Part shown: in pieces, positions 17,720 through 27,116 of the stretch | Numbering within the stretch: position 1 is the first letter of the stretch | Layout of the letters: each line of letters begins with the position of its first letter | Origin: Mediterranea massiliensis | GTDB taxonomy: Bacteria; Bacteroidota; Bacteroidia; Bacteroidales; Bacteroidaceae | Assembly (NCBI RefSeq): GCF_900128475.1 | Contig: NZ_LT635839.1 | Span: 662,807-726,806, forward strand | Reading direction: 5' to 3' | Length of the DNA: 64,000 nucleotides | The notes under the pieces: model-generated | The model's input: only the letters and a program-made list of their open reading frames with translations | What the model was told of the DNA's origin: nothing | The model's database searches: none | Position numbers and translations under genes: made by a program

Positions 17720-19921
17720 ATGGATACATTGCTTTTCTGGCTTGTTCCGGCCTCTTCCGTGCTGGCACTGGCCTTTGCCTGGTACTTTCACCGGCAGATG
17801 ATGCGTCAGAGTGAGGGCACTCCTCAGATGCAGAAGATAGCCGCGGCCGTGCGCCGGGGCGCCATGTCCTACCTGCGGCAGCAGTACAAGGTTGTGGGTT
17901 GGGTCTTCCTCGGGCTGGTCATCCTCTTCTCCGTCATGGCCTACGGCTTCGGCCTACAGAATCCTTGGGTGCCCGTAGCCTTCCTTACGGGCGGTTTCTT
18001 CTCCGGCCTTTCGGGCTTTCTCGGCATGAAGACCGCCACACAAGCCTCGGCGCGTACGGCCAATGCCGCACGGCAATCGCTGAACGGAGGCTTGCGCATC
18101 GCCTTCCGCAGCGGGGCGGTGATGGGGCTGGTCGTAGTGGGGCTGGGCCTGCTCGACATCTCTTTCTGGTATCTGTTGCTCGATGCGGTGGTTCCCGCCG
18201 ATGCTTTGATACCCACTCACAAGCTCTGCATCATCACAACCACCATGCTTACGTTCGGCATGGGTGCCAGTACGCAGGCACTTTTCGCCCGTGTGGGCGG
18301 CGGCATCTATACGAAAGCGGCCGACGTGGGCGCCGATCTTGTGGGCAAAGTCGAGGCGGGCATCCCCGAAGACGACCCGCGTAACCCCGCCACCATCGCC
18401 GACAATGTGGGCGACAACGTGGGCGACGTGGCCGGAATGGGTGCCGACCTGTACGAAAGCTACTGCGGCTCCATCCTCGCTACGGCCGCCTTGGGCGCCG
18501 CAGCCTTTATACACAGCGGCGACACGCTGATGCAGTACAAGGCCGTCATCGCGCCGATGCTCATCGCCGCCGTAGGCATTCTGCTCTCCGTCCTCGGCAT
18601 CTTTGCCGTGCGAACCCGTGAGAATGCCACCATGAAAGACCTGCTCGGAGCGCTGTCTTTCGGCACCAACCTCAGCTCTGTGCTCATCGTTTTGGCCACC
18701 TTTCTTATTATGTGGATGCTGCAGTTGGACAACTGGATGTGGATTTCGTGCTCCGTCGTGGTGGGTCTGCTCGTGGGCATCGTCATCGGAAGGTCCACGG
18801 AATACTACACTTCCCAATCCTATAAGCCCACCCGCCGCCTGAGCGAAAGCGGGCAAACGGGGCCTGCAACGGTCATCATCTCCGGCATCGGGCTGGGCAT
18901 GCTCTCTACCGCCGTGCCCGTTGTCGCCGTGGTGGTAGGCATCATAGCCTCCTATCTGTTTGCCTCGGGCTTCGATTTTGCCAACGTGGGCCTCGGCCTC
19001 TACGGCATCGGCATCGCCGCCGTGGGCATGCTCTCCACGCTGGGCATCACGCTTGCCACGGATGCTTACGGTCCGATAGCCGACAACGCCGGGGGCAATG
19101 CCGAGATGTCAGGCCTGGGAAGTGACGTGCGCCGCCGCACAGATGCCCTCGATTCGCTGGGCAACACCACGGCCGCCACGGGCAAAGGCTTTGCCATCGG
19201 CTCGGCGGCGCTCACGGGTTTGGCCCTCTTGGCGTCGTACGTTGAGGAAATCCGCATCGGACTGACCCGTCTGGGCACTACGGAAATCCTCGTAGGAGAC
19301 CGTGCCGTGCCGCTGCAGGACGCTACCTTCTTCGACTTCATGCACCACTACGATGTCACCTTAATGAACCCCAAAGTGCTGTCAGGTATGTTCATAGGCT
19401 CCATGATGGCCTTCCTTTTCTGCGGCTTGACGATGAACGCCGTGGGCCGTGCCGCCGCGAAGATGGTGGACGAAGTGCGCCGTCAGTTCCGCGAAATCAA
19501 GGGCATCCTCACGGGAGAGGCCGAACCGGACTATGCACGGTGCGTGGCCATCTCGACCAAAGGCGCGCAGCGGGAGATGGTCGTCCCGTCGCTCATCGCC
19601 ATCATTGCGCCCATCGTGACGGGGCTTGTCTTCGGCGTTCCCGGTGTTTTGGGCCTGCTTATCGGGGGCCTGAGCAGTGGGTTTGTGCTGGCTATCTTTA
19701 TGGCAAACGCCGGTGGAGCCTGGGACAATGCCAAGAAATACGTGGAGGAGGGTAACTTCGGCGGCAAGGGAAGCGACGTCCACAAGGCGACGGTGGTGGG
19801 CGATACGGTGGGCGACCCGTTCAAAGACACGTCGGGCCCCAGCCTGAACATCCTCATCAAGCTGATGTCGATGGTGGCCATTGTGATGGCCGGGCTGACG
19901 GTGGCGTGGAGTGTGTTCTGA
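17720..19921 (+). CDS. hppA: Membrane-bound ion-translocating pyrophosphatase, K+-dependent type
   Basis: This 733-aa protein couples pyrophosphate hydrolysis to cation export and should span the inner membrane about 16 times. It carries DVGADLVGKVE and EDDPRNPATIADNVGDNVG for pyrophosphate-Mg binding, DAYGPIADNAGGNAEMS, and the C-terminal VGDTVGDPFKDTSGPS. GNTTAATGKG has Ala where K+-independent enzymes have Lys, so K+ dependence is predicted. K+-dependent members pump Na+, or Na+ and H+ together; a dual Na+/H+ enzyme has been described from Bacteroides vulgatus. Which ion this one moves cannot be settled by reading. It is a single gene with its own probable promoter. Confidence 0.95.
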   Translation: MDTLLFWLVPASSVLALAFAWYFHRQMMRQSEGTPQMQKIAAAVRRGAMSYLRQQYKVVGWVFLGLVILFSVMAYGFGLQNPWVPVAFLTGGFFSGLSGFLGMKTATQASARTANAARQSLNGGLRIAFRSGAVMGLVVVGLGLLDISFWYLLLDAVVPADALIPTHKLCIITTTMLTFGMGASTQALFARVGGGIYTKAADVGADLVGKVEAGIPEDDPRNPATIADNVGDNVGDVAGMGADLYESYCGSILATAALGAAAFIHSGDTLMQYKAVIAPMLIAAVGILLSVLGIFAVRTRENATMKDLLGALSFGTNLSSVLIVLATFLIMWMLQLDNWMWISCSVVVGLLVGIVIGRSTEYYTSQSYKPTRRLSESGQTGPATVIISGIGLGMLSTAVPVVAVVVGIIASYLFASGFDFANVGLGLYGIGIAAVGMLSTLGITLATDAYGPIADNAGGNAEMSGLGSDVRRRTDALDSLGNTTAATGKGFAIGSAALTGLALLASYVEEIRIGLTRLGTTEILVGDRAVPLQDATFFDFMHHYDVTLMNPKVLSGMFIGSMMAFLFCGLTMNAVGRAAAKMVDEVRRQFREIKGILTGEAEPDYARCVAISTKGAQREMVVPSLIAIIAPIVTGLVFGVPGVLGLLIGGLSSGFVLAIFMANAGGAWDNAKKYVEEGNFGGKGSDVHKATVVGDTVGDPFKDTSGPSLNILIKLMSMVAIVMAGLTVAWSVF

Positions 19922-20027
19922 GTAGGAGTGGACAACGTAATTTTGTTTCAGTAGACAAGTTGGCGAGGTGAGGTAGTCTTCTGTGTATCACCTTGTGAGT
20001 TTGTTCTTTATGTTTATTAAGGAAGAA

Positions 20028-21698
20028 ATGGTTTCAAGATTCTGGTTAAATTATTGTTTTGCCTTATTAGTTCTGGTTGGAATGTCGTTTGCCAGTAGGG
20101 CACAAGCGGATGTTACGGGGTTGAATATTGATTCGATATTGAATGTGTTGGATTACGAGATGAGCCAGTGTGATGCATATACGCAAAAGAAGGAAGAAAA
20201 ACTGGTTTCATTGAAGAGCCTGTTGCATCAGTCGGCTGATGACCAACACACTTTTGCTTTATGTAACGAGCTGTTTGAAGAATACAAACATTATCAATAC
20301 GATTCGGCTTACGTGTACGCTGTGCGTTCTTTGTGGATGGCAGAGAAGTTGCAGCAGCCGGAGTCGATAGCGTTGGCCAAGAGCAGCCTGATGTTTTGTT
20401 ATACGGCAGTAGGGTTTTACAAAGAGGCCGACGAGATGAATAGAAGTTTTTCGGTGGAAGGCTTGAGTCCCCAAATGTTGGAGCATTATTACGCGCAATG
20501 CCTATATTTATATCAGAATATGCGTGATTTTTCGGTAGATAACGACAGCCTTTGGCAACATTACGAGTCTTTGCGTGAACAGGCTCGTGATCAAGTGCTG
20601 GCAAGTGCCGCTATGAACGCTGACGTATACCGGAGGACTTACACGAAAGACATGCTTTCGGTGGAGTTCCTTCCGCCGGCTTCTATTATTGAGAGGCGGA
20701 AACAGTTGCTGGGTAAGTATTCGTTGTCGCTACACGATCAGGCAGTGCAATGTTTCATGATAGGTGAAATGTGCGACAAGTTGGGGCGGAGAGCCGAAGC
20801 CACCTATTACATGGCGCTTTCTGCCATTAATGACATTCGCTCTAATACGCGTGAGACTTCCGCCGGCAAGACGCTTGCCTCTTATATGTACGAGGCAGGC
20901 GACATTGACCGTGCGACACGCTATGTGCATAGGGCACAGAGTGATGCCAACTTCTATAACACGCGTATTCGTAAAATGGAAATCAACTCCATATTGCCGC
21001 TGATAGAAAGCCGCCGTTACGAACAGATGAGCCGCCAGCGGAATTTCCTATTTGCCTTCGGCGCTTTTGTTTTGCTTACTTTGCTGTTGTTAGCCGTTTT
21101 GTATGTCATTTTGAAGAAAAAGAATCGTAGCTTGTGCGAGGCAAGGAATGAAGTCGAGCGGAAGGCCTGTGAACGTGATGCGGTCAATCGGCAGTTGTCT
21201 GTCATCAATATGCAGCTGCAAGAGGCTAATGAGATAAAAGACAGTTATATCGTTCAGTCGTTGTATGGTGATTCATCCTTTGTGAATGATGTAGAGGAGA
21301 AGTGTAAGCAGTTGAAACGTAAACTGAAAGCCAAACAGTATGATGATTTGCTGTCTATCATTAACGGAATCAATATCAGGCAGGAGCGTGAGCGTATGTC
21401 TTCATCGTTTGATGCCGCCTTCTTGAAACTGTTTCCTACTTTCTTGGAGGAATATAACAAACTCTTTCCAGAGGAATATCAGGCTTGTCTGACCGATAGT
21501 GGCATGTTGCCCACCGAAGTACGTATCTTTGCCTTAATGCGGTTGGGTATTGCCGACACGGCATTGGTGGCCAAATACCTGAATATTTCACAAAATACGA
21601 TTTATGTCTACAAAGCTAAGGTAAAAGCTAAATCGCTCGTTTCAAAAGATGAATTTGACAATCATATTTTGCGTATTTGTAAACCTCGGGAATCTTAA
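20028..21698 (+). CDS. Membrane-anchored helix-turn-helix regulator (DUF6377-like)
   Basis: A predicted transcription regulator of the exported-sensor type. From ATG 20028 (MVSRFWLN) it is 556 aa; earlier in-frame starts (19983, 20010) would lengthen the signal peptide. Order: signal peptide ending near SRAQA, a helical TPR-like sensor region (about 30-330), a transmembrane segment NFLFAFGAFVLLTLLLLAVL, a coiled coil (about 370-430), and a C-terminal LuxR-type helix-turn-helix (TALVAKYLNISQNTIYVYKA). Such proteins often lie beside susCD operons, which is the case here: a split susC starts 159 bases downstream. I infer that it senses a periplasmic signal and controls this locus; the ligand is unknown. 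Confidence 0.8.
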   Translation: MVSRFWLNYCFALLVLVGMSFASRAQADVTGLNIDSILNVLDYEMSQCDAYTQKKEEKLVSLKSLLHQSADDQHTFALCNELFEEYKHYQYDSAYVYAVRSLWMAEKLQQPESIALAKSSLMFCYTAVGFYKEADEMNRSFSVEGLSPQMLEHYYAQCLYLYQNMRDFSVDNDSLWQHYESLREQARDQVLASAAMNADVYRRTYTKDMLSVEFLPPASIIERRKQLLGKYSLSLHDQAVQCFMIGEMCDKLGRRAEATYYMALSAINDIRSNTRETSAGKTLASYMYEAGDIDRATRYVHRAQSDANFYNTRIRKMEINSILPLIESRRYEQMSRQRNFLFAFGAFVLLTLLLLAVLYVILKKKNRSLCEARNEVERKACERDAVNRQLSVINMQLQEANEIKDSYIVQSLYGDSSFVNDVEEKCKQLKRKLKAKQYDDLLSIINGINIRQERERMSSSFDAAFLKLFPTFLEEYNKLFPEEYQACLTDSGMLPTEVRIFALMRLGIADTALVAKYLNISQNTIYVYKAKVKAKSLVSKDEFDNHILRICKPRES

Positions 21699-21780
21699 TT
21701 TTATGTTGATTTAATATTTTGTATTTAGCTGATTTATAGTGGCGCAATGTAAGAAGTAGTATTAAAATGACCTAAATTAG

Positions 21781-21811
21781 TTGCTCTTGGAAGACATCTT
21801 ATCTACCTTTG
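21781..21811 (+). promoter_or_regulatory. Probable promoter of the susC operon
   Basis: TACCTTTG (21804-21811) fits TAnnTTTG; TTGC at 21781-21784 lies 19 bases upstream as a weak -33. The region directly downstream has a dyad (21816-21839). Confidence 0.55.
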
Positions 21812-21815
21812 CATG

Positions 21816-21839
21816 TAAACAAATGAACCACATTGTTTA
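21816..21839. promoter_or_regulatory. Dyad in the susC leader
   Basis: TAAACAA (21816-21822) and TTGTTTA (21833-21839) form a perfect 7-bp inverted repeat with a 10-base spacer, starting 5 bases after the -7 element. It could be an operator or a 5' hairpin of the susC mRNA. Confidence 0.5.
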
Positions 21840-21857
21840 ACTTTAAAATGTAAAGCT

Positions 21858-22208
21858 ATGAGAAGAAAATTCCGTAAACTGGGTTTTTTATTATGCTTGT
21901 TGTTTGTGCTTGGAGGACTGGCTCAAACTGCGTGGGCGCAGCAATTAAGCGTAAAGGGAGTAGTGACAGACGCAGCTACTCAAGAAACACTTCCTGGAGT
22001 AAACATCCAAGTTAAATCTACAACAAAAGGTTGCATTACTGATTTAGACGGGCAGTTTGTGCTCGAGGGAGTAGGCAAAAATGATGTGCTGATAGTGTCC
22101 TACATTGGTTACAAAACTGTTGAAGTGCCGGTGAATGGGCGTACAGAGCTGAAAATTGCCTTGGGTGAAGACACTGAGATGTTGGCCGAAGTGGTGGTTA
22201 TTGGCTAA
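21858..22208 (+). CDS. N-terminal fragment of a SusC-like TonB-dependent receptor (ends at a premature TAA)
   Basis: This 116-aa piece holds the signal peptide (to about AWAQQ), the carboxypeptidase-regulatory-like domain (SVKGVVTDAATQETLPGVNI, then GKNDVLIVSYIGYK), and ends at VVVIG. The stop TAA (22206-22208) stands where SusC proteins have Tyr in the VVVIGYG motif. Reading continues in the same frame as GTMDKKELTSAISHV, the expected SusC sequence. One base change from TAC or TAT would explain the break. On its own the fragment would be a periplasmic domain without a barrel. It may be a pseudogene, a strain-specific mutation, a sequencing error or a recoded stop. Confidence 0.85.
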   Translation: MRRKFRKLGFLLCLLFVLGGLAQTAWAQQLSVKGVVTDAATQETLPGVNIQVKSTTKGCITDLDGQFVLEGVGKNDVLIVSYIGYKTVEVPVNGRTELKIALGEDTEMLAEVVVIG

Positions 22209-22214
22209 GGTACG

Positions 22215-24842
22215 ATGGATAAGAAAGAACTGACTTCAGCCATTTCGCACGTTTCTCAAAAAGATTTTCTTGCCGTGAGCAGTATTGACCCTACCATGAT
22301 GATTCAAGGCAAAGTGCCCGGAGTGTCTATTACCAATACCGGTGCGGGCGACCCCAACAACCAAGCCAGTATTCAGATACGTGGCGTTTCGTCGCGTGCG
22401 GCAGGTTTGGGCCCGTTGATTGTAATTGACGGTGTGCCTGGAGGTAATCTTACAAATCTTAATCCAAATGACATTGCCAGTTTCGATATATTGAAAGACG
22501 GCGCGGCTTCGGCTATTTATGGAACACGGGGTTCCAACGGTGTTATCCTGATTACGACTAAGAAAGGTAGCAAGGACGGCAGCATACATACATCTTATAC
22601 CGGCACATTCTCGTTCGATGTGATGAAGAAAGAACTGGATATGCTTACTGCACAAGAATACCGCGACTTGCGTTCTGATTCATCGGTAGGTTATGATTTA
22701 GGGGGTAACGATGATTGGCTGGATGCCGTAAGCCAGACAGGATTTAGCATGCAGCATACGCTGACTTTAAGTGGCGGAAACGACCGTACCTCCTATCGTG
22801 TAAGTGCAGATTATCGCGATGCACGCGGTATCGACCTTCGTTCAGGGCGTGAAGAATATGGTGCACGTGCTTCTTTAAACCATACAACGGCTGATGGCTT
22901 GTTTACGTTTACTGTTAACATCGCTCCACGTATCGCTTATCGTGACCAAGCAGCGTGGGATGTGTTCCGCAACGCTATTGAGGCCAATCCTACCACGCCA
23001 ATTCGTGACCCTCAAGATCCTTCAAAATATTATAACTTCCAAGGGCAGACGGCAGGATACAATCCTGTGGAACTGATGGCTTTGGAAGAAGACAAAGGAG
23101 AAACCAAGTTGCTTGACTGGGATGCTACGGCCCGTTTGAACCTGTTGCCTTTGTTGCTGAAAGACAAGACCGGCAATCATTCGCTGAACACACAAATCAC
23201 ATTTGCCGATCACCAATATGACAACTTTAACGGCTGGTTCCGTCCTTCTACCAGTACGTTGTGTATAAATGCTGGACGTGACGGAGAGGCTTCTCGCTCG
23301 TATAGCAAGGAACGCCAACACGTATTGGAGTGGATAACTAACTACCAGACATCTTTCGGTGGCCACAACCTGAAGGCTATGGCCGGTTATTCTTACCAGT
23401 ATTCGCAATATTCCGGGTTGAATGCTTCAAACAAGGATTTTTCCAACGATGGTTTGGGATTCAACAATATTGGCTCGGGTGAATATGCTAAAGATGAAGG
23501 CGAAGTGGGAATGGGCTCTTATAAGAATGATTCAAAACTCATAGCATTCTTTGGCCGTATCAGTTACGATTACAAGGGCAAGTATCTGATGACAGCCTCA
23601 CTGCGTCATGAAGGCTCTTCAAAGTTTGGAGCTAACAACAAGTGGGGTAACTTCCCGGCCATTTCACTCGGATGGCGTATTTCGGAAGAATCGTTTATGA
23701 AGGGTATTGACTGGATTAATGATTTGAAGCTGCGCGGTGACTTCGGTATAACAGGAAACCAAGAATTCGACAGCTATAAGTCACTGAGTACAATGTCGTC
23801 TTTTGGTTATTACTATTACAATGGTCGCTATTTCCAGGTATGGGGTCCGTCAAAGAACGTAAATCCTGATTTGAAATGGGAAAAAGGAAAGAACTGGAAC
23901 ATAGGTATTGATTTTGCCCTCTTCAAGAACCGAGTGTACGGTTCTATCAATTACTTCAACCGTCGTCAGCAAGACTTGTTGGGTGATTACAAAGTGTCGG
24001 TTCCGCCCTACTTGTTTGACACAACGTTTGTCAATGTAGGTACAATGAAGAATACTGGTCTGGAAATAGATATTACTTGGGATGCTGTGAAGACCAAAGA
24101 CTTTGATTATTCAGTGTCAGTAGTCGGTTCGACCATGGGTAATGAGTTTGTTGATTTCAGTAACTCGGAATATGTGGGACAAGATTTCTACGACGTAGTG
24201 GGTACTGAGGATCCCTATCCTTTCCATTACTTGCAGCGCATTGAGAAAGGGAAGCGTTTAGGAAACTTTTATATGTTCAAATATGCCGGTATCGATGAAC
24301 AGGGCAACTGGATTGTGTATGACAAGGACGGAGATATGATTAAAGCCGACCAGGCTACGGATGAAGACCGCCAGATTGTAGGCAACGGACTTCCTAAGTT
24401 TACTGGCTCTATGACTCATAATTTCCGTTATAAGAATTTCGACCTCTCCATTTTCTTCCGTGGCGCTTTTGGATATGATATCTTTAACATCCATGATTTT
24501 TACTATGGCACCAAGAGCTTCATTGGTAACGTGCTGAAGAAAGCTTATGAGAAGAATGCACAGATTACTGCCAACCCGGTAGTAAGTGATTATTTCTTGG
24601 AGCGCGGCGATTACGTGAAGCTGGATATGTTGACTTTGGGCTATACCTTCAATCCTCAATGGAAATACCTGAAGAAATTACGTGTTTATGGTACCGGGAA
24701 GAACCTGTTGACTTTCACTAAATTTAGTGGTGTAGATCCTTCTACCTATCAGGTAAACGGACTGAATCCGGGGGGTACCGGTTCGCGCAGTTACTATCCG
24801 TCGAGCCGCCAGTTTATTGTAGGTGTGCAGATTGATTTCTAA
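22215..24842 (+). CDS. C-terminal fragment of the SusC-like TonB-dependent receptor (plug and barrel)
   Basis: The remaining 875 residues carry the plug (MIQGKVPGVSITN, ASIQIRGVSS, IDGVPGG, DILKDGAASAIYGTRGSNGVI) and the 22-strand outer membrane barrel to the usual aromatic end (FIVGVQIDF). SusC proteins import oligosaccharides across the outer membrane with a SusD lid and TonB energy. This piece is in frame with 21858-22208 but separated by one TAA. ATG 22215 is preceded by TAAGG, so re-initiation after the stop is possible, yet the product would lack a signal peptide and could not reach the outer membrane. The rest of the gene shows no further damage, which points to a recent lesion or an error. 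Confidence 0.9.
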   Translation: MDKKELTSAISHVSQKDFLAVSSIDPTMMIQGKVPGVSITNTGAGDPNNQASIQIRGVSSRAAGLGPLIVIDGVPGGNLTNLNPNDIASFDILKDGAASAIYGTRGSNGVILITTKKGSKDGSIHTSYTGTFSFDVMKKELDMLTAQEYRDLRSDSSVGYDLGGNDDWLDAVSQTGFSMQHTLTLSGGNDRTSYRVSADYRDARGIDLRSGREEYGARASLNHTTADGLFTFTVNIAPRIAYRDQAAWDVFRNAIEANPTTPIRDPQDPSKYYNFQGQTAGYNPVELMALEEDKGETKLLDWDATARLNLLPLLLKDKTGNHSLNTQITFADHQYDNFNGWFRPSTSTLCINAGRDGEASRSYSKERQHVLEWITNYQTSFGGHNLKAMAGYSYQYSQYSGLNASNKDFSNDGLGFNNIGSGEYAKDEGEVGMGSYKNDSKLIAFFGRISYDYKGKYLMTASLRHEGSSKFGANNKWGNFPAISLGWRISEESFMKGIDWINDLKLRGDFGITGNQEFDSYKSLSTMSSFGYYYYNGRYFQVWGPSKNVNPDLKWEKGKNWNIGIDFALFKNRVYGSINYFNRRQQDLLGDYKVSVPPYLFDTTFVNVGTMKNTGLEIDITWDAVKTKDFDYSVSVVGSTMGNEFVDFSNSEYVGQDFYDVVGTEDPYPFHYLQRIEKGKRLGNFYMFKYAGIDEQGNWIVYDKDGDMIKADQATDEDRQIVGNGLPKFTGSMTHNFRYKNFDLSIFFRGAFGYDIFNIHDFYYGTKSFIGNVLKKAYEKNAQITANPVVSDYFLERGDYVKLDMLTLGYTFNPQWKYLKKLRVYGTGKNLLTFTKFSGVDPSTYQVNGLNPGGTGSRSYYPSSRQFIVGVQIDF

Positions 24843-24865
24843 GATTCCTTAAAATTAATAAGAAT

Positions 24866-26605
24866 ATGAAAGTCTTAAAAAAGATATATATAGCCGCAAC
24901 GGCATTAGCTACCGTGTTTGCAACCGGTTGCACCAATTTGGATGAAACCCTTTACGACCAAGTGGGTTCCCAGAACTATTACAATACCCAGATGGATGTG
25001 GTACGTGCTACATTCCGTCCTTTTGAACATGCTTTCTGGAGCATACAGTCTCGACATGTTTTGAACGAACTCTCGGCCGATCAGTTGATAACACCGACGC
25101 GTGACGGTTGGTGGGATGACGGAGGGCGCTGGCGCCGTTTGCATTACCATACGTGGACGATTGAAGACGGCGATGCACAGACTGAATGGAACGGATGTTT
25201 CCAAGGTATCATGCAGGCCAACTATGTGATTGAAGACCTCAGTTCGTTATCGCCCGAGAAATTTGGTTTTACGGATGACGAGTTCAACAACCTCAAGGCA
25301 CAGTGCCGAGCATTACGAGCTTGGTTTTACCTGAGATTATTGGATGCTTTCCGCAACGTCCCGTTGGCAGTAAGCTTCAATGATGTATCGTTGAACTCTG
25401 AAGGGCAAGTAGAGCCGAAAGTCATTTTTGAATTCATTGAGACGGAGCTGAAAGAATGCTTGAATTTGCTGACCACGAAAGAGACGTTGGGAGGTAATCA
25501 AGGTATTCAGGGACAATGGACCAAAGCAGCGGCTGCCTCTTTGTTGGTACGGCTTTACCTCAATGCAGAGACCTATATCGACGAAAACCGCTATGCCGAT
25601 TGTGCCACTTACGCTCAGGAAATCTTGGACGGCAAGTATGGCAAGTACGAATTGGCTGCCACTTGGGATGCTCCGTTCGATTGGAATAACGAGACATGCG
25701 ACGAAGTCATCTTTGGATTCCCTGCATCACAGGGCTACTCTTATTGGCACTATCAAGGCGATACCTATTGGTGGACTGTGCCGGCGCGCATCCGTTTCTA
25801 CTTCAACGACTCCAAGGCAAAGGCGGGTGATCATAACTGTAAGTATGCTGCTTCACCCAGCTATGACTTGAGTGGCAATTTGTATGAGTACACGTTGGGT
25901 ATGCCTATCCAGAAGTTCCGCAAATATCCTGAAGATGAACGTTTGAAATTGTATAGGAACTTGGGCAATAATACTCGTGAAGGAATGTTCCTTTACGGCA
26001 AACTGCCCTACACGGATGAAAACGGTGAACTGAAGTATGTACCTTCTCCTAATTCAGATTATGATTTGTGTATCCGCGATGCCGTTGGAAAGTTCCACGG
26101 ACTTCCCGAAGGACAGTATCCAGACGACAAGACCAGTAACCTCACAACGGGCGATCACAATTCAGGATGGCACTTCTGTAAGTATCCTTTCTATAGTGAC
26201 GAAGATGACCAGCAGATGGAATCTGACTTTACTGAAATCCGCCTGGCTGAGATTGTCTACTCATTGGCTGAATGCAAATTCCGCCAAGGTGATGTAGAGG
26301 GAGCGGCCAAGTTATTGAACAGTGTGCGCAAGCGCAACTATCCGGCGGAAAGCTGGACACGTAACCTTTATGCACCCGAAGGACAAGCCCAACTTACTGA
26401 GAGCGAATTGCTGGATGAGTGGGGACGCGAGTTCTTTGCTGAAGGACGCCGCCGCATTGATCTTATCCGTTTCGGACAGTTCAACAGTGGATGTTGGTGG
26501 GATAAGGAGGCTGATTCCGATAATCATACCGAGATTTTTGCCATTACGCGCGACGTGCTGAATGCTAATCATAATTTGAAGCAAAATCCTGGATACGACA
26601 AATAA
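24866..26605 (+). CDS. SusD/RagB-like glycan-binding outer membrane lipoprotein
   Basis: A 579-aa lipoprotein that should sit on the cell surface as the lid of the SusC channel and bind the target glycan. The lipobox ATGC gives Cys22. The N-terminal SusD-like domain has LDETLYDQVG and the TPR-like helices with LKAQCRALRAWFYLRLLDAF. The C-terminal RagB/SusD domain ends with LLDEWGREFFAEGRRRIDLIR, a highly conserved family motif. Many Trp residues (for example GWWDDGGRWRR) may form the binding platform. It begins 23 bases after susC and is intact, in contrast to its partner. Confidence 0.95.
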   Translation: MKVLKKIYIAATALATVFATGCTNLDETLYDQVGSQNYYNTQMDVVRATFRPFEHAFWSIQSRHVLNELSADQLITPTRDGWWDDGGRWRRLHYHTWTIEDGDAQTEWNGCFQGIMQANYVIEDLSSLSPEKFGFTDDEFNNLKAQCRALRAWFYLRLLDAFRNVPLAVSFNDVSLNSEGQVEPKVIFEFIETELKECLNLLTTKETLGGNQGIQGQWTKAAAASLLVRLYLNAETYIDENRYADCATYAQEILDGKYGKYELAATWDAPFDWNNETCDEVIFGFPASQGYSYWHYQGDTYWWTVPARIRFYFNDSKAKAGDHNCKYAASPSYDLSGNLYEYTLGMPIQKFRKYPEDERLKLYRNLGNNTREGMFLYGKLPYTDENGELKYVPSPNSDYDLCIRDAVGKFHGLPEGQYPDDKTSNLTTGDHNSGWHFCKYPFYSDEDDQQMESDFTEIRLAEIVYSLAECKFRQGDVEGAAKLLNSVRKRNYPAESWTRNLYAPEGQAQLTESELLDEWGREFFAEGRRRIDLIRFGQFNSGCWWDKEADSDNHTEIFAITRDVLNANHNLKQNPGYDK

Positions 26606-26633
26606 ATTTTATAACTAAAAAAGACTTATTCTT

Positions 26634-27092
26634 ATGAAACAGCTATATCATTTTGTACAAGCAGCCGTGTTGCTGCTGACCATAGCCTTGGCTGGTTGCG
26701 AAGGAGAAAAAGACTTGATTGTCATCGAAGGAAATCTGCCGATTAAAACCGAAACGTTTTACATGGTAGGCGATGCCACTCCAGCAGGGTGGGATATCAG
26801 CAACCCTACGGCTTTGACACCGACGGAAGCTGATCCGTTGATTTTCGTGTATGAAGGGCATCTGAACACCGGCGAGTTGAAATGCTGCTTGGTGACGGGC
26901 AGTTGGGATGCACCGTTCGTACATCCTATTACGCAAGGACGTGAGATAAACCAGAGCGGCATCAATGCCGAAGTATTCTTGATGTACGCCGGAGGCGAAG
27001 ATTTGAAGTGGAAGGTTACCGCTGCGGGAACCTACAATCTGACCTTCGACCTGCGCAACTGGACCATCTCGGCATCTTATTTGGGCGAATAA
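26634..27092 (+). CDS. Small SusE/SusF-like surface lipoprotein
   Basis: A 152-aa lipoprotein with lipobox LAGC (Cys22). It has one domain of the SusE/SusF C-terminal type, similar to starch-binding immunoglobulin-like folds: FYMVGDATPAGWD near residue 42, FVYEGHL and LKCCLVTGSWDAPFVHP in the middle, and WKVTAAGTYNLTFDLRNWTIS at the end. SusE and SusF normally carry two or three such domains, so this is a minimal version. It follows susD and should help capture glycan at the cell surface. The binding Trp pattern supports a glucan or similar sugar, but this is not decisive. Confidence 0.8.
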   Translation: MKQLYHFVQAAVLLLTIALAGCEGEKDLIVIEGNLPIKTETFYMVGDATPAGWDISNPTALTPTEADPLIFVYEGHLNTGELKCCLVTGSWDAPFVHPITQGREINQSGINAEVFLMYAGGEDLKWKVTAAGTYNLTFDLRNWTISASYLGE

Positions 27093-27116
27093 TTACTAAA
27101 ACGATTTGTATGGTAT

